A stretch of DNA of 24,702 nt from an uncultured Alphaproteobacteria bacterium (GCA_934273635.1 CAKQSV010000017.1:1-24702), one strand, 5' to 3'; positions 7,362 through 14,804 are shown, numbered from the stretch's first letter. Translations and numbers: made by a program. Notes: generated from the sequence alone by a model not told the origin.

Positions 7362-7784
7362 ATGAATAAACTTTCGCTTTCCGTCCTTTGCGCCGCCATG
7401 CTGACATGCGGCAGCGCTTTGGCTCAAATCCATGACGATATGCCGCCTCCGCCGCCCGAGCACAACGAAAAACAAATGGAAGCCCACCACGAAAAAATGG
7501 AGAACAAATTGGCCGACAAATTAAACCTGAGCCAAGAACAACGCGCACAGGCTAAAGAAATGCGTCAGACCGCCCGCAAAAAAATCAAGCCGCTTATGGA
7601 AGATATGAAGAAAATCCGCGAGCAAATTGACGCCATCCGCAAAGAGAATATGCAGGCTTTTGAAAAATTGCTGACCCCTGAGCAAAAAAAGCAGTTTGAC
7701 GAGATAAAGGCCGAGCGCAAGGCACACCGTCCGCATGACAACCGCCGCGGTTTTCGCCCGCTGCCGCCCATGCCGATGGAATAA
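7362..7784 (+). CDS. Spy/CpxP-like periplasmic protein (metal sensor/chaperone-like)
   Basis: The 140-residue product has a signal peptide cleaved after SALA (residue 21). The mature protein starts with an acidic, Pro- and His-containing stretch (His24, 34, 42, 43) and continues as charged helices with two LTxxQ-type motifs, LNLSQEQ (54-60) and LLTPEQ (103-108), the hallmark of Spy/CpxP/CnrX relatives. Such proteins are periplasmic chaperones or sensors; CnrX senses nickel or cobalt for an ECF sigma. The C-terminus is Arg/Pro/His-rich. The start is supported by AAGGAG about 8 bases upstream within the end of the sigma gene. Operon position after the ECF sigma fits either a sensor or a target of the sigma. 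Confidence 0.82.
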   Translation: MNKLSLSVLCAAMLTCGSALAQIHDDMPPPPPEHNEKQMEAHHEKMENKLADKLNLSQEQRAQAKEMRQTARKKIKPLMEDMKKIREQIDAIRKENMQAFEKLLTPEQKKQFDEIKAERKAHRPHDNRRGFRPLPPMPME

Positions 7785-7800
7785 ATAAAGGACAATAACC

Positions 7801-8226
7801 ATGAAGAAAACTTTACTGACAATTTGCTTAATCAGTCTGCTCTCAACCGAAGTTTTGGCACACCCCGCCGGCGGTCATCACGGCTTTGCGCCTCATCATC
7901 CGGCGCCCATGCCCTGGGTTGCGCCCAAACATCACAAGCACGACGGCGCTGTCGGTGTTGTCGCCGGTCTGATTGGCGGTACGATTTTAGCCTCGGCCAT
8001 TGCCAACCGCCCGCAGCCGGCAACCGCAACAGTCACCACCTACACCCCGACGGTATACACCCCCGCGGCCACGGTTTATAGCGCGCCTGTCAGTCAAACC
8101 TGCTACACCACAACCAACATCATCACCGGCGCATCAACAACCAGTTGCACCAACAACGCGGTCATGACCACCACTTCAAACGTGGTGACTGCCGCACCGG
8201 TCACGCAGGTTTTCTACACCAACTGA
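7801..8226 (+). CDS. Secreted His-rich protein with glycine-zipper segment
   Basis: The 141-residue product has a signal peptide ending VLA (residue 20). The mature N-terminus carries eight His in 27 residues (21, 26, 27, 32, 33, 44, 45, 47), a potential metal-binding patch. Residues about 49-67 form a Gly/Ala-rich hydrophobic segment (VGVVAGLIGGTILASAIA) of glycine-zipper type, and the remainder is Thr/Val/Ala/Pro-rich with a Cys pair. It is the last gene of the ECF cluster, 16 bases after the Spy-like gene with an AAAGGA ribosome site, and is followed by a strong terminator. I do not recognise a named family; metal binding is an inference from composition and context. Confidence 0.72.
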   Translation: MKKTLLTICLISLLSTEVLAHPAGGHHGFAPHHPAPMPWVAPKHHKHDGAVGVVAGLIGGTILASAIANRPQPATATVTTYTPTVYTPAATVYSAPVSQTCYTTTNIITGASTTSCTNNAVMTTTSNVVTAAPVTQVFYTN

Positions 8227-8232
8227 AACACC

Positions 8233-8268
8233 AAGCCCCGATACCAATCATATCGGGGCTTTTCTTTT
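8233..8268 (+). terminator. Rho-independent terminator of the ECF cluster
   Basis: A perfect 11-bp stem AAGCCCCGATA (8233-8243) / TATCGGGGCTT (8251-8261) with a 7-base loop is followed by TTCTTTT. It separates the cluster from the convergent eptA gene and may also slow transcription from that side, although the minus-strand U-tract is poor. Confidence 0.9.
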
Positions 8269-8297
8269 ATTCGGCTTTGAGCAGCTTAGCGCTGCCG

Positions 8298-9914
8298 TTA
8301 TTTTTCACAAGGTGCAAACACGTTCAGTTGCGGCTCAAAAGCCGAGGTCTGAATCTGCAACAGCCGCAACACCGAGTGAAAATAGTTATCGTGCGAAAAA
8401 TGCCCCTCGCCCGCAGTCCGCCGCAGGCAAGACATATCCAAACGCATACTTTTCTGCATAGCGGAAGACAGCCATAAAATCATCGGCACTTTTTTCTGCT
8501 CTTCGGGTGCAAAAGCATAAGGCAGACCATGCAGATAAATATTGTTTTCCCCGAGCGATTCACCATGGTCTGAAACATAGAGCATACCGCTTTGCAAATT
8601 ACCGTGACGCTGCAAAATCTCAATCACAGATGCCACCACATAGTCCGTATAAACAATGGTATTGTTATAAGTGTTGACAATCTGCTCCCGATTGCAGTCT
8701 TGCAAGTTGGCGGTTTCGCACGCCGGCATAAACTTGTTAAACCGCTCCGGATAACGCTTGTAATAGGTCGGCCCGTGGCTGCCCATAGCATGCAGCACAA
8801 TCAGCGTGTCTTGGCTGATATGGCTCAACTGCGCCTCCAAACCGTCAAGCAAAATATCATCATGACAATAGTCTCCAAAGCAATAGGGCTGCTTGTTGCC
8901 GAAACGAGCGTCAATTTTGCCTACCTTGTCACAAACCTTTTTGCAACCGTCGTCATTATCTTTCCAAATCACGTCATATCCGGCAGCTTTGGCAATATCA
9001 AGCAGATTCTGCATATACTGCGCGTCGGTCACGTCAAATTGCTTGCGCGTCAGCTTTGAGAACATACACGGCAGCGACACTGCGGTTGAAGTTCCGCACG
9101 AGCTGACATCGCCAAACACCACAATTTCTTTATTTTTTGCCAACATCGGGTTAGTGTCTTGCGCATAACCGTAAAGAGAAAAGTTCTGCGCCCGCGCGGT
9201 TTCGCCCACCACTAAAACCAACACCCGCGGCTTGCCATCGGCGCTCGGCGCAATCTTCGGCATTGCATCCAAAATCACCAACTTGCGTTGCGCGTCTTCG
9301 GAGTGCTTCCAATAATAAGCCACGGCATAAATATAGTTAAAAGTGTTGACATAATAACGCACCTGCTTGTTGTTGCGCCCGAACGAAACATATTGTTTAT
9401 ACGAGCCGCCGCAGCCGACCGCCAGCACCAACGCGCTCAACAACACACACAACAACCTTTGCCGTAACTCTTTAACGAAAGACTTAAACTCAATTTTAGT
9501 CAAACCGACTAAAACCGCCGGCACACCGCCCGCAATCAAAACATAAAACACCGCGTGCAATGTGAAAAAGTCCGCGGCCTCGCGCTGCGTAGTCTCAACA
9601 AAATTGCGTATCATCTCCGAGTTAATCACCACACCCAAATTTTGCAAAGCAAAATCAGATGCCGCCGAACAAACCAACATCAGCGCCGCCAACCAACGCC
9701 CGACATACGGCACCACAATCAGATTAAACAACCAATACAGCGGCACGAACATAAAAATCGGCAGGCTCAACGCAAAAAACAGCGACGACACGCTGTTTAT
9801 CTCAACTTTTTCATACACAAACTGCCAAAACTTAACGCTCAACATCAGCGAAAAATAGGCGCTGATAAGCACGATAAACGCTTTAGAACTCAAATGGAAT
9901 CTGGACTTGAACAT
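8298..9914 (-). CDS. eptA: Phosphoethanolamine-lipid A transferase (EptA/MCR-type)
   Basis: The 538-residue inner-membrane protein has about five N-terminal membrane helices (roughly 12-32, 45-67, 73-92, 118-140, 152-172) and a periplasmic sulfatase-fold catalytic domain. It should transfer phosphoethanolamine from phosphatidylethanolamine to lipid A, releasing diacylglycerol and lowering surface charge, which typically raises resistance to cationic peptides. Visible motifs: VVGETAR with nucleophile Thr239, NFSLYGY, SSCGTSTAVSLPCMFS, HAMGSHGPTYYKRYP, YVSDHGESLGE and HGLPYAFAP, with the metal ligands and several disulfide-type Cys in place. Length matches the family. It lies 15 bases behind a lipid kinase gene on the same strand and beside a two-component system, a PmrAB-like arrangement. 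Lipid A rather than another acceptor is the usual, but not proven, target. Confidence 0.93.
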   Translation of the reverse strand: MFKSRFHLSSKAFIVLISAYFSLMLSVKFWQFVYEKVEINSVSSLFFALSLPIFMFVPLYWLFNLIVVPYVGRWLAALMLVCSAASDFALQNLGVVINSEMIRNFVETTQREAADFFTLHAVFYVLIAGGVPAVLVGLTKIEFKSFVKELRQRLLCVLLSALVLAVGCGGSYKQYVSFGRNNKQVRYYVNTFNYIYAVAYYWKHSEDAQRKLVILDAMPKIAPSADGKPRVLVLVVGETARAQNFSLYGYAQDTNPMLAKNKEIVVFGDVSSCGTSTAVSLPCMFSKLTRKQFDVTDAQYMQNLLDIAKAAGYDVIWKDNDDGCKKVCDKVGKIDARFGNKQPYCFGDYCHDDILLDGLEAQLSHISQDTLIVLHAMGSHGPTYYKRYPERFNKFMPACETANLQDCNREQIVNTYNNTIVYTDYVVASVIEILQRHGNLQSGMLYVSDHGESLGENNIYLHGLPYAFAPEEQKKVPMILWLSSAMQKSMRLDMSCLRRTAGEGHFSHDNYFHSVLRLLQIQTSAFEPQLNVFAPCEK

Positions 9915-9929
9915 TATTAGTCTTCCCTA

Positions 9930-10541
9930 TTATGCAATTAAATTAAGCAAAAATCCGCATACCAACGGAATAGTGAAATTATCATCAACTTTCAGCTCTT
10001 TTTCAAAAAATTCCGCCGCGGTCGTCATAGCTGCCACAAAAACGACCATAATAAGCGGAGCGTCGGCATAAAAACAGCTGACAACCGCAAACGCGCTGAC
10101 AAAAAACGCGGCTGTACCCTCAAGCGACTTGCCGTTATAAAAGCGAAAAGTGCCGCAAAACTTGCCCACCAGCGCCGCGCTTGAATCTGCCACCAACATC
10201 ACGCACATAGCCGCCGCGGCCGCTAACGAATTAAAACAAACCGAGACTATGACCGCCGCCATCATAATATAGACCGATCCGCTCGGCACAAACCCCTCGC
10301 GACTGATTTCTCTGTTGCGCAACGTCTTAATAAACATCCGCCGAAACAAGTTGCCGATAACCGCAGTTTTGCTATAAGCCGAATATTCCACGACCAAATC
10401 CGCCAACAATAACGCCGAGAACAAAACAATACAAGCATTACGGCTGAGCGACAAAATCAACATCGGCATCCACAAAGAGCTTAAATGAACCGATTTTCGA
10501 TAAAGTTCCGTCTTAAATGACTTTGAGCTGAGCGCAATCAT
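9930..10541 (-). CDS. SEC59/DGK1/VTE5-family CTP-dependent lipid kinase-like membrane protein
   Basis: Starting at the ATG at 10541 gives 203 residues; AAGGA at 10549-10553 supports it over the upstream in-frame start at 10661, which would add 40 untypical residues. The protein has several membrane helices and the family marks: ELYRKSVHLSSL near the N-terminus, ADSSAALVGKFCG (118-130), the NGKSLEGTAAFF loop (136-147), and VDDNFTIPLVCG (185-196) near the end. Relatives include yeast diacylglycerol kinase DGK1, dolichol kinase and phytol kinase; CDP-diacylglycerol synthase is more distant. Being directly upstream of eptA, whose reaction releases diacylglycerol, suggests a diacylglycerol kinase role analogous to DgkA. 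Substrate and nucleotide are inferred. Confidence 0.78.
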   Translation of the reverse strand: MIALSSKSFKTELYRKSVHLSSLWMPMLILSLSRNACIVLFSALLLADLVVEYSAYSKTAVIGNLFRRMFIKTLRNREISREGFVPSGSVYIMMAAVIVSVCFNSLAAAAAMCVMLVADSSAALVGKFCGTFRFYNGKSLEGTAAFFVSAFAVVSCFYADAPLIMVVFVAAMTTAAEFFEKELKVDDNFTIPLVCGFLLNLIA

Positions 10542-10662
10542 ACAATTTTCCTTAATAACCAGAATATAACAATAATGGCCTGCCGCCGCGGGAATATACC
10601 GTAAAACCGCTTTGGCAGACCAAACTTTTCTACAATTCCGCTTTCCGAGTTTACAGCGCAAC

Positions 10663-10680
10663 CTGAAATCAATCTGAAAT
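10663..10680. promoter_or_regulatory. 11-bp-spaced direct repeat, candidate response-regulator operator
   Basis: CTGAAAT occurs at 10663-10669 and again at 10674-10680, exactly 11 bp apart, in the gap between the divergent lipid kinase-eptA operon and the response regulator gene. OmpR/PmrA-type regulators bind tandem half-sites with this period (the PmrA box is a roughly CTTAAT repeat with the same spacing). The sequence itself is not the PmrA consensus, so this is a context-based proposal. Confidence 0.45.
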
Positions 10681-10707
10681 TTTTATAAAAAAAATCAAAT
10701 AAATTCG

Positions 10708-10737
10708 TTTACATTTCTTGTCGCTTTTCTGTATGAT
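10708..10737 (+). promoter_or_regulatory. Candidate promoter of the two-component operon
   Basis: TTTACA (10708-10713) and TATGAT (10732-10737) are separated by 18 bases; each matches 5 of 6 consensus positions. The transcript would start close to the ribosome site AAAGGA. The direct repeat lies 28 bases upstream of the -35, a workable activator position. Confidence 0.55.
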
Positions 10738-10762
10738 AACACCATAAAAAAGGATGACAAAG

Positions 10763-11449
10763 ATGAAAATTTTATTGGTGGAAGACGATGACAAACTCGG
10801 TAGCATAACGCGCGAACTTTTGGTGTGCGAAAACTGCGAGGTTGACTGGGTACAAACCGGCACCGAGGCTACCGCGGCAGTCAAAAGCTGCCTTGAAGCC
10901 TGCTATGACGTTATCTTGCTGGACTGGATGCTCCCTGAGCTCAGCGGTATTGAAATCTGCCGCCTTCTACGCGGTAAATACAACTATCAGGGCGGCATTA
11001 TTTTTGTCACCGCCAAAGGCGAGCTTGATGACTGCGTCAATGCCCTCAACGCCGGCGCTGACGACTTTATCATCAAACCCTATAAAATCAAAGAGCTGGT
11101 TGCCCGCCTCAACGCCATTTGCCGCCGCAAAAACAAACCGTTTGTCGACCAAATTTACAGCAAAGAGAGCTTTCAAATCAACCGCAATCTCAACACTCTG
11201 AGTTACGGCGACACCGAAATTCATCTGCGCAAAAAAGAGTTTGCTTTGTTTGAAATGTTGTTTCTCAACCTCAACAACACCCTGCCCCGCGCCGCGATTT
11301 TTGAAAAAATTTGGAGCGACAAGCTCGACACCAATATGGAAAGTTTGGATTCGCACATTTATATGTTGCGCAAAAGTCTCAAAGTTTTTCCGCAAATCAA
11401 AATCACCTTAGTCAAAAACATCGGTTATAAAATGGAAATCGCGCAATGA
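10763..11449 (+). CDS. OmpR/PhoB-family response regulator
   Basis: I place the start at the ATG at 10763, 8 bases after AGGA; an in-frame ATG at 10754 overlaps the Shine-Dalgarno and adds only three residues. The 228-residue protein has a receiver domain (MKILLVEDD with the acidic pair, phosphoacceptor Asp54 in LLDWMLPELSG, FVTAKG, and the IIKPY lysine) and a C-terminal winged helix (KKEFALFEMLFLN, LDSHIYMLRKSL, VKNIGYKM). It overlaps the histidine kinase gene by 4 bases (ATGA), so the two form a coupled pair. Position beside the eptA operon suggests control of lipid A modification, as PmrA does in enterics; orthology to PmrA itself is not claimed. Confidence 0.93.
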   Translation: MKILLVEDDDKLGSITRELLVCENCEVDWVQTGTEATAAVKSCLEACYDVILLDWMLPELSGIEICRLLRGKYNYQGGIIFVTAKGELDDCVNALNAGADDFIIKPYKIKELVARLNAICRRKNKPFVDQIYSKESFQINRNLNTLSYGDTEIHLRKKEFALFEMLFLNLNNTLPRAAIFEKIWSDKLDTNMESLDSHIYMLRKSLKVFPQIKITLVKNIGYKMEIAQ

Positions 11450-12699
11450 TAGCAAAAATTCGTCAGGCTCTGATTGCCAAATTCACCCTCACCATCGCCT
11501 GTATTTTATTAATCGGCTTTGCCGCCAGCTACACCGCCTATCAGCGCACCGGCATCCACCTACTCAAAGACACGTTGCGCGACTACCTGACTGAAGAACT
11601 GTGGGAAGCGCAGGAATTTATCCGCAACAATCGCCGCGACACCGAAGTGCATAAAATCAACTCCGACATCAAATCTTTGCACAACTTCACCTATTGGCTG
11701 CTCAACAAACAGCTGATACACGCTGAACAGCCTCGCAACGATATGATTGCCGCCAAACTGCAACAACGCATTTTAAGCCGCAATTATAAGTCGCAAAAAA
11801 TTTATCACGAAAACATCAAATACAACAAACAAAAATGGTATTTTTTGGTCAGCAAACAAACTTTGGTGCTCACCCCCAAGCAAACTTTAGAAGTTTTTGT
11901 GATTGCCAACTACACCCCTATGCGCAAAAACACCCGCACTTATGTTAAAATCGCGCTGTCGGCCTCGTTGTTGATGATTTTATTAGCCTATCTGATTGGT
12001 AGTTTTTTCGCCTCCCGCTCCATGCGTTATATTGAGCAGAGCTACCAAAAGCAACGTCGCTTTGTCTCTGATGCCGCGCACGAATTCCGCACCCCGCTTG
12101 CCATCTTATACGCCTATGCCGAGCTATTGGAGCACAAACCGAATAATCTGCAAACCATAACCAAAATCAAAAACGAAGTGCAGCAAATGAACGATATGGT
12201 TGACAAACTGCTGACCCTTGCTCGTTATGAAAATACCGTTTCACCGTTGCAAAAGAAACCTGTCATCCTCAACTCATTGTTAACCGAAACCATACAAGCG
12301 TTCAGCGCCACCACACCACCGCAAACATTTAGCCTCAACTGTCCACCCGAAGACATCTGCACCATGGCAGACCCTGTTTTGCTCCGCCAAATGCTGTATA
12401 TTTTGCTGGACAACGCCGTCAAATACACCCGTGACGACAAAAAAATCACCTTGTCTTTGAAACGCCGGAAAAACCAAGCCGTCATCGCGATTGTCGACAA
12501 CGGTATTGGGCTCAAGCCTCAAGACCTGCCGCACATTTTTGATCGTTTCTGGCGCGCCGAAAAATCACGCAGCAGTCAAGGTCTGGGGTTAGGACTGTCT
12601 CTGGCTCAATTAATTATTGAAAAGCATGGCGGTAAGATTTCTGTTAAAAGTCAGGAGAACCTCGGCACAACCTTTACAATCACACTGCCGCTAACCTGA
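11446..12699 (+). CDS. Sensor histidine kinase
   Basis: The 417-residue protein has TM1 at about 12-31, an extracytoplasmic sensor region of about 135 residues (32-166), and TM2 at about 167-187. The dimerisation/phosphoacceptor domain contains FVSDAAHEFRTPL with His212. The ATPase domain has the N box DNAVKYT, the G1 box VDNGIGL, the F box IFDRFWRA, and the G2 box GLGLGLSLAQLIIEKHGG. No separate HAMP or PAS domain is evident; the linker after TM2 is short. The sensor region is not acidic like PmrB/PhoQ metal-binding segments but rich in Lys, Asn and aromatic residues, so the signal cannot be guessed. It ends 8 bases before the convergent LysR gene. Confidence 0.93.
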   Translation: MIAKIRQALIAKFTLTIACILLIGFAASYTAYQRTGIHLLKDTLRDYLTEELWEAQEFIRNNRRDTEVHKINSDIKSLHNFTYWLLNKQLIHAEQPRNDMIAAKLQQRILSRNYKSQKIYHENIKYNKQKWYFLVSKQTLVLTPKQTLEVFVIANYTPMRKNTRTYVKIALSASLLMILLAYLIGSFFASRSMRYIEQSYQKQRRFVSDAAHEFRTPLAILYAYAELLEHKPNNLQTITKIKNEVQQMNDMVDKLLTLARYENTVSPLQKKPVILNSLLTETIQAFSATTPPQTFSLNCPPEDICTMADPVLLRQMLYILLDNAVKYTRDDKKITLSLKRRKNQAVIAIVDNGIGLKPQDLPHIFDRFWRAEKSRSSQGLGLGLSLAQLIIEKHGGKISVKSQENLGTTFTITLPLT

Positions 12700-12707
12700 A
12701 AACCGAT

Positions 12708-13595
12708 TTACAAATCAGCCAACAAACGTTTGTAATAGTCCAGCACCACCCGCACTTTAGTAATATTTCTTATGGATTGGTGGGAGGTCAAATAAATCGT
12801 CGAATTAACATGGCACGGCAAATGATCCAAACAAACCAGTTTTTGCCCCGCCTTAGCAAAATTCATCGGCATAATGCCGATACCGGCGCCGTTCATCACC
12901 GCGTCATTAACCACAAATGTGCTGTTGCTCAAAATTGTGCCACGCTTGGCGTTCTGCTTAATCTTAGCCGCATTTTCCAACCACTTCCAAGCATCTCTCT
13001 TCAAAACCAAATGGTGTTCATTAAGCATTTCATCTATACTCTGCGGACACGGATGGTGCAACAAATAGTCCGCCGATACAAAAAAGCCGCAAGGCGTATA
13101 TTTTGAAGCCTCTATGACCACATCTTCCCCTTTGGGAATATCATAACTCAAGGCAATATCGTACTCTTGCGTGCTCATATCAATAATCTCGTCATCTGAA
13201 ACATCGGTCAAAAGCGACAAGTTAGGATATTTGCTGTAAAACTCGCCCATTTTTCTAAGATAAATATTGCAGCGCACATTACGGTCATAAATAATTCTAA
13301 TTTCACCGCTCACCTCATCGGTCAAAGGAGAGACGGAATAAATCTGAGACAAACAATCTTTAACTTGCGTTGCAATCTCTAAAATTTTCTCGCCGCTGCT
13401 GGTAACGGAACACCCGCGCTCACTGGCAGAAACCAGTTTTACACCCAGCTCGTTTTCCAAACTCTGCAAATATTTGTTAAGAGTATCGAGCGAGGTGTTG
13501 AGCGCTTTTGCGGCCCTTTTTTTCTGAGAATGTTTGCTGACGGCATAAAGCATCACCAAACCCTCCAAATTCATCAAATCTTTTCGCGAAAACAA
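12708..13595 (-). CDS. LysR-family transcriptional regulator
   Basis: The 295-residue product begins with a winged helix-turn-helix (about 8-66: NLEGLVMLYAVSKHSQKKRAA, then LNTSLDTLNKYLQSLENELG, VKLVSASERGCSVTSSG) followed by a LysR-type effector domain (GEIRIIYDRNVRC to the C-terminus, with GIGIMPMNFA near 245). The start is a TTG at 13595, chosen because GAAGGGAG lies about 7 bases upstream; the in-frame ATG at 13574 has only a poor ribosome site. The HTH is atypical for its Lys/Ser richness. No divergently transcribed partner is present: it is convergent with the histidine kinase and its upstream neighbour is a terminator, so the target is unknown. Confidence 0.88.
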   Translation of the reverse strand: MFSRKDLMNLEGLVMLYAVSKHSQKKRAAKALNTSLDTLNKYLQSLENELGVKLVSASERGCSVTSSGEKILEIATQVKDCLSQIYSVSPLTDEVSGEIRIIYDRNVRCNIYLRKMGEFYSKYPNLSLLTDVSDDEIIDMSTQEYDIALSYDIPKGEDVVIEASKYTPCGFFVSADYLLHHPCPQSIDEMLNEHHLVLKRDAWKWLENAAKIKQNAKRGTILSNSTFVVNDAVMNGAGIGIMPMNFAKAGQKLVCLDHLPCHVNSTIYLTSHQSIRNITKVRVVLDYYKRLLADL

Positions 13596-13719
13596 ACTCT
13601 ATCTCCCTTCCTCACAAGTTAGATAAAAAACCACATTTGAGATAGCCATGTAATGATATTTCTCTACAACTTTAATGTACTATATTTTAAAAATCAATAC
13701 CTTAATGAGATTTAGATAC

Positions 13720-13782
13720 AAAAAAACCGCCGACTTAAACCGCATTATCATCCCAATGCAGCTCAAACAAACCGACGGTTTT
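13720..13782 (-). terminator. Terminator-like stem for the lipoprotein pair
   Basis: On the minus strand the arm at 13782-13773 pairs with 13732-13723 (10 bp including one G-U), with a smaller GCAT/ATGC stem in the long loop, followed by a T7 tract (13726-13720). It is placed 15 bases after the stop of the second lipoprotein gene. The loop is long (about 40 bases), which lowers confidence. Confidence 0.55.
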
Positions 13783-13797
13783 ATAAAAAAGTCACCG

Positions 13798-14091
13798 TTA
13801 CCAACGTCTCAGAGAAGTTCCTCTGGAGTGCTCTTTCATCATATTTTTAGCGTTGTCCACAGCCTGATTATACATAGCGAACAGCTTGGTTTTATCAGTG
13901 CAATAACCGGCAATTTTCTGCGCGGCGGCACTTTCGCCCAAAGCCTGCAACCGTCCGTTCTGCTTATAAGTTCTCACCTCGTCTCTGATGCAAACATTGA
14001 GTTCGCCCTGCGGCGTCAACGGCGTTTTGTCGGTAGTCTGCCAATAAGCGCAACCACCCAACAACAATAAAGAAGCTAATAATGTTCTCAT
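13798..14091 (-). CDS. Small lipoprotein, paralogue of its upstream neighbour
   Basis: I start the gene at the ATG at 14091, which follows the stop of the upstream gene by one base (TAAGATG), implying translational coupling; a GTG at 14103 is an alternative. The 97-residue product has a lipoprotein signal (LLLLGGC, Cys14). The mature part holds a C-x29-C unit with internal pattern Q-N-G-x-L-x-A and S-A-x-A-x-x-I, which aligns without gaps to the neighbouring lipoprotein (12 identities in 31). The two Cys may form a disulfide. No known family is recognised; an envelope location is certain only to the extent of the lipobox. Confidence 0.75.
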   Translation of the reverse strand: MRTLLASLLLLGGCAYWQTTDKTPLTPQGELNVCIRDEVRTYKQNGRLQALGESAAAQKIAGYCTDKTKLFAMYNQAVDNAKNMMKEHSRGTSLRRW

Positions 14092-14092
14092 C

Positions 14093-14419
14093 TTAGTTTG
14101 CACTTCCGAAATTTTTCAGGTTTTCAATAATGGTGCTTGCGGTTGACTGAGCGTCACTGTCCAAACCGGCCGACTGCAATGCCAATTTTTTAATACAGGT
14201 GTTAGATATTTCATCCGCCGTCGCCGACAAAGTTGCCGCAAACAGCGTTCCGTTCTGAAACTTGGAATTTGCCTCACTTATCATACAAGCCTTCAGTCTG
14301 GTTTTTGCCGAGGCATTGGCGTCAACCGCCGTATATTTGCTTATATCAAATCCGCCGGACGACGAGCAAGCGCCGAGCATTAAAGCCGCAAAAGCCGACA
14401 ACATCAATTTTGAACGCAT
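14093..14419 (-). CDS. Small lipoprotein, tandem paralogue
   Basis: AAAGGG 8 bases upstream selects the ATG at 14419 over the one at 14425. The 108-residue protein has a lipoprotein signal with lipobox LGAC, followed by a Ser/Gly linker. It contains CMISE...SKFQNGTLFAA...SATADEI...C, the same C-x29-C unit as the downstream gene. The tandem arrangement and matching spacing imply local duplication. A candidate promoter (TTGACT-N16-TAAAAC) precedes it. Function is unknown. Confidence 0.75.
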   Translation of the reverse strand: MRSKLMLSAFAALMLGACSSSGGFDISKYTAVDANASAKTRLKACMISEANSKFQNGTLFAATLSATADEISNTCIKKLALQSAGLDSDAQSTASTIIENLKNFGSAN

Positions 14420-14464
14420 AGTCATAACCCTTTCCGTAATCCAATCATCAAAAAACTGCCGATA

Positions 14465-14492
14465 GTTTTAGCACAAAATCACCGCAAGTCAA
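14465..14492 (-). promoter_or_regulatory. Candidate promoter of the lipoprotein pair
   Basis: On the minus strand, TTGACT (14492-14487) and TAAAAC (14470-14465) are separated by 16 bases, about 45 bases before the first lipoprotein start. The -35 matches 5 of 6 and the -10 matches 4 of 6 consensus positions. Confidence 0.45.
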
Positions 14493-14496
14493 ACAC

Positions 14497-14536
14497 AAAA
14501 AAAACGGCAGAGCCACAAAACTCAAACCGTTCTTTT
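14497..14536 (-). terminator. Terminator after the small membrane protein gene
   Basis: AACGG/CCGTT (14503-14507 with 14527-14531), extended internally by a GAG/CTC pairing, is followed on the minus strand by an uninterrupted T8 tract (14504-14497). It starts 14 bases after the stop codon at 14545, supporting the reality of that short gene. Confidence 0.6.
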
Positions 14537-14544
14537 TCAAGTGA

Positions 14545-14685
14545 TTATAACTGACAAAGTTTCAAAATACAGGTTGTCAGCATATACACCATATAGACAA
14601 TCATAACCACCACAAAAATCTTTAAAAACAGACCCCAGTTAAAGACATTGTCCTTAAAAAAAATTTTTTCAATAAACTTTTTCAT
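14545..14685 (-). CDS. Very small single-TM protein
   Basis: The most plausible start is the ATG at 14685 (MKKFIEKIFF), giving 46 residues: a basic N-terminus, then a strongly hydrophobic helix (WGLFLKIFVVVMIVYMVYMLTT) and a short Cys-containing tail. There is no good Shine-Dalgarno; a longer frame from 14736 is also open but starts with an untypical sequence. A terminator follows. Function is unknown, and the gene call is moderate because the only support is composition, a sensible membrane protein layout and the terminator. Confidence 0.45.
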   Translation of the reverse strand: MKKFIEKIFFKDNVFNWGLFLKIFVVVMIVYMVYMLTTCILKLCQL

Positions 14686-14804
14686 AATTATAAGGATTAA
14701 ATAATTCAACATTACCGGCAATGTACCACAAATCATAAATTTTGTCCAGAGCTTTTCAGGTAAACATCTGTTATTTTTTACTGGTTTTAAAAAAAATGCT
14801 GTGC

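Noticed and set aside
10542..10661. 40-codon N-terminal extension of the lipid kinase
   Set aside because: AAGGA directly before the ATG at 10541 and family alignment of the start (ELYRKSVHLSS) favour the shorter form; the extension is basic and unlike the family.
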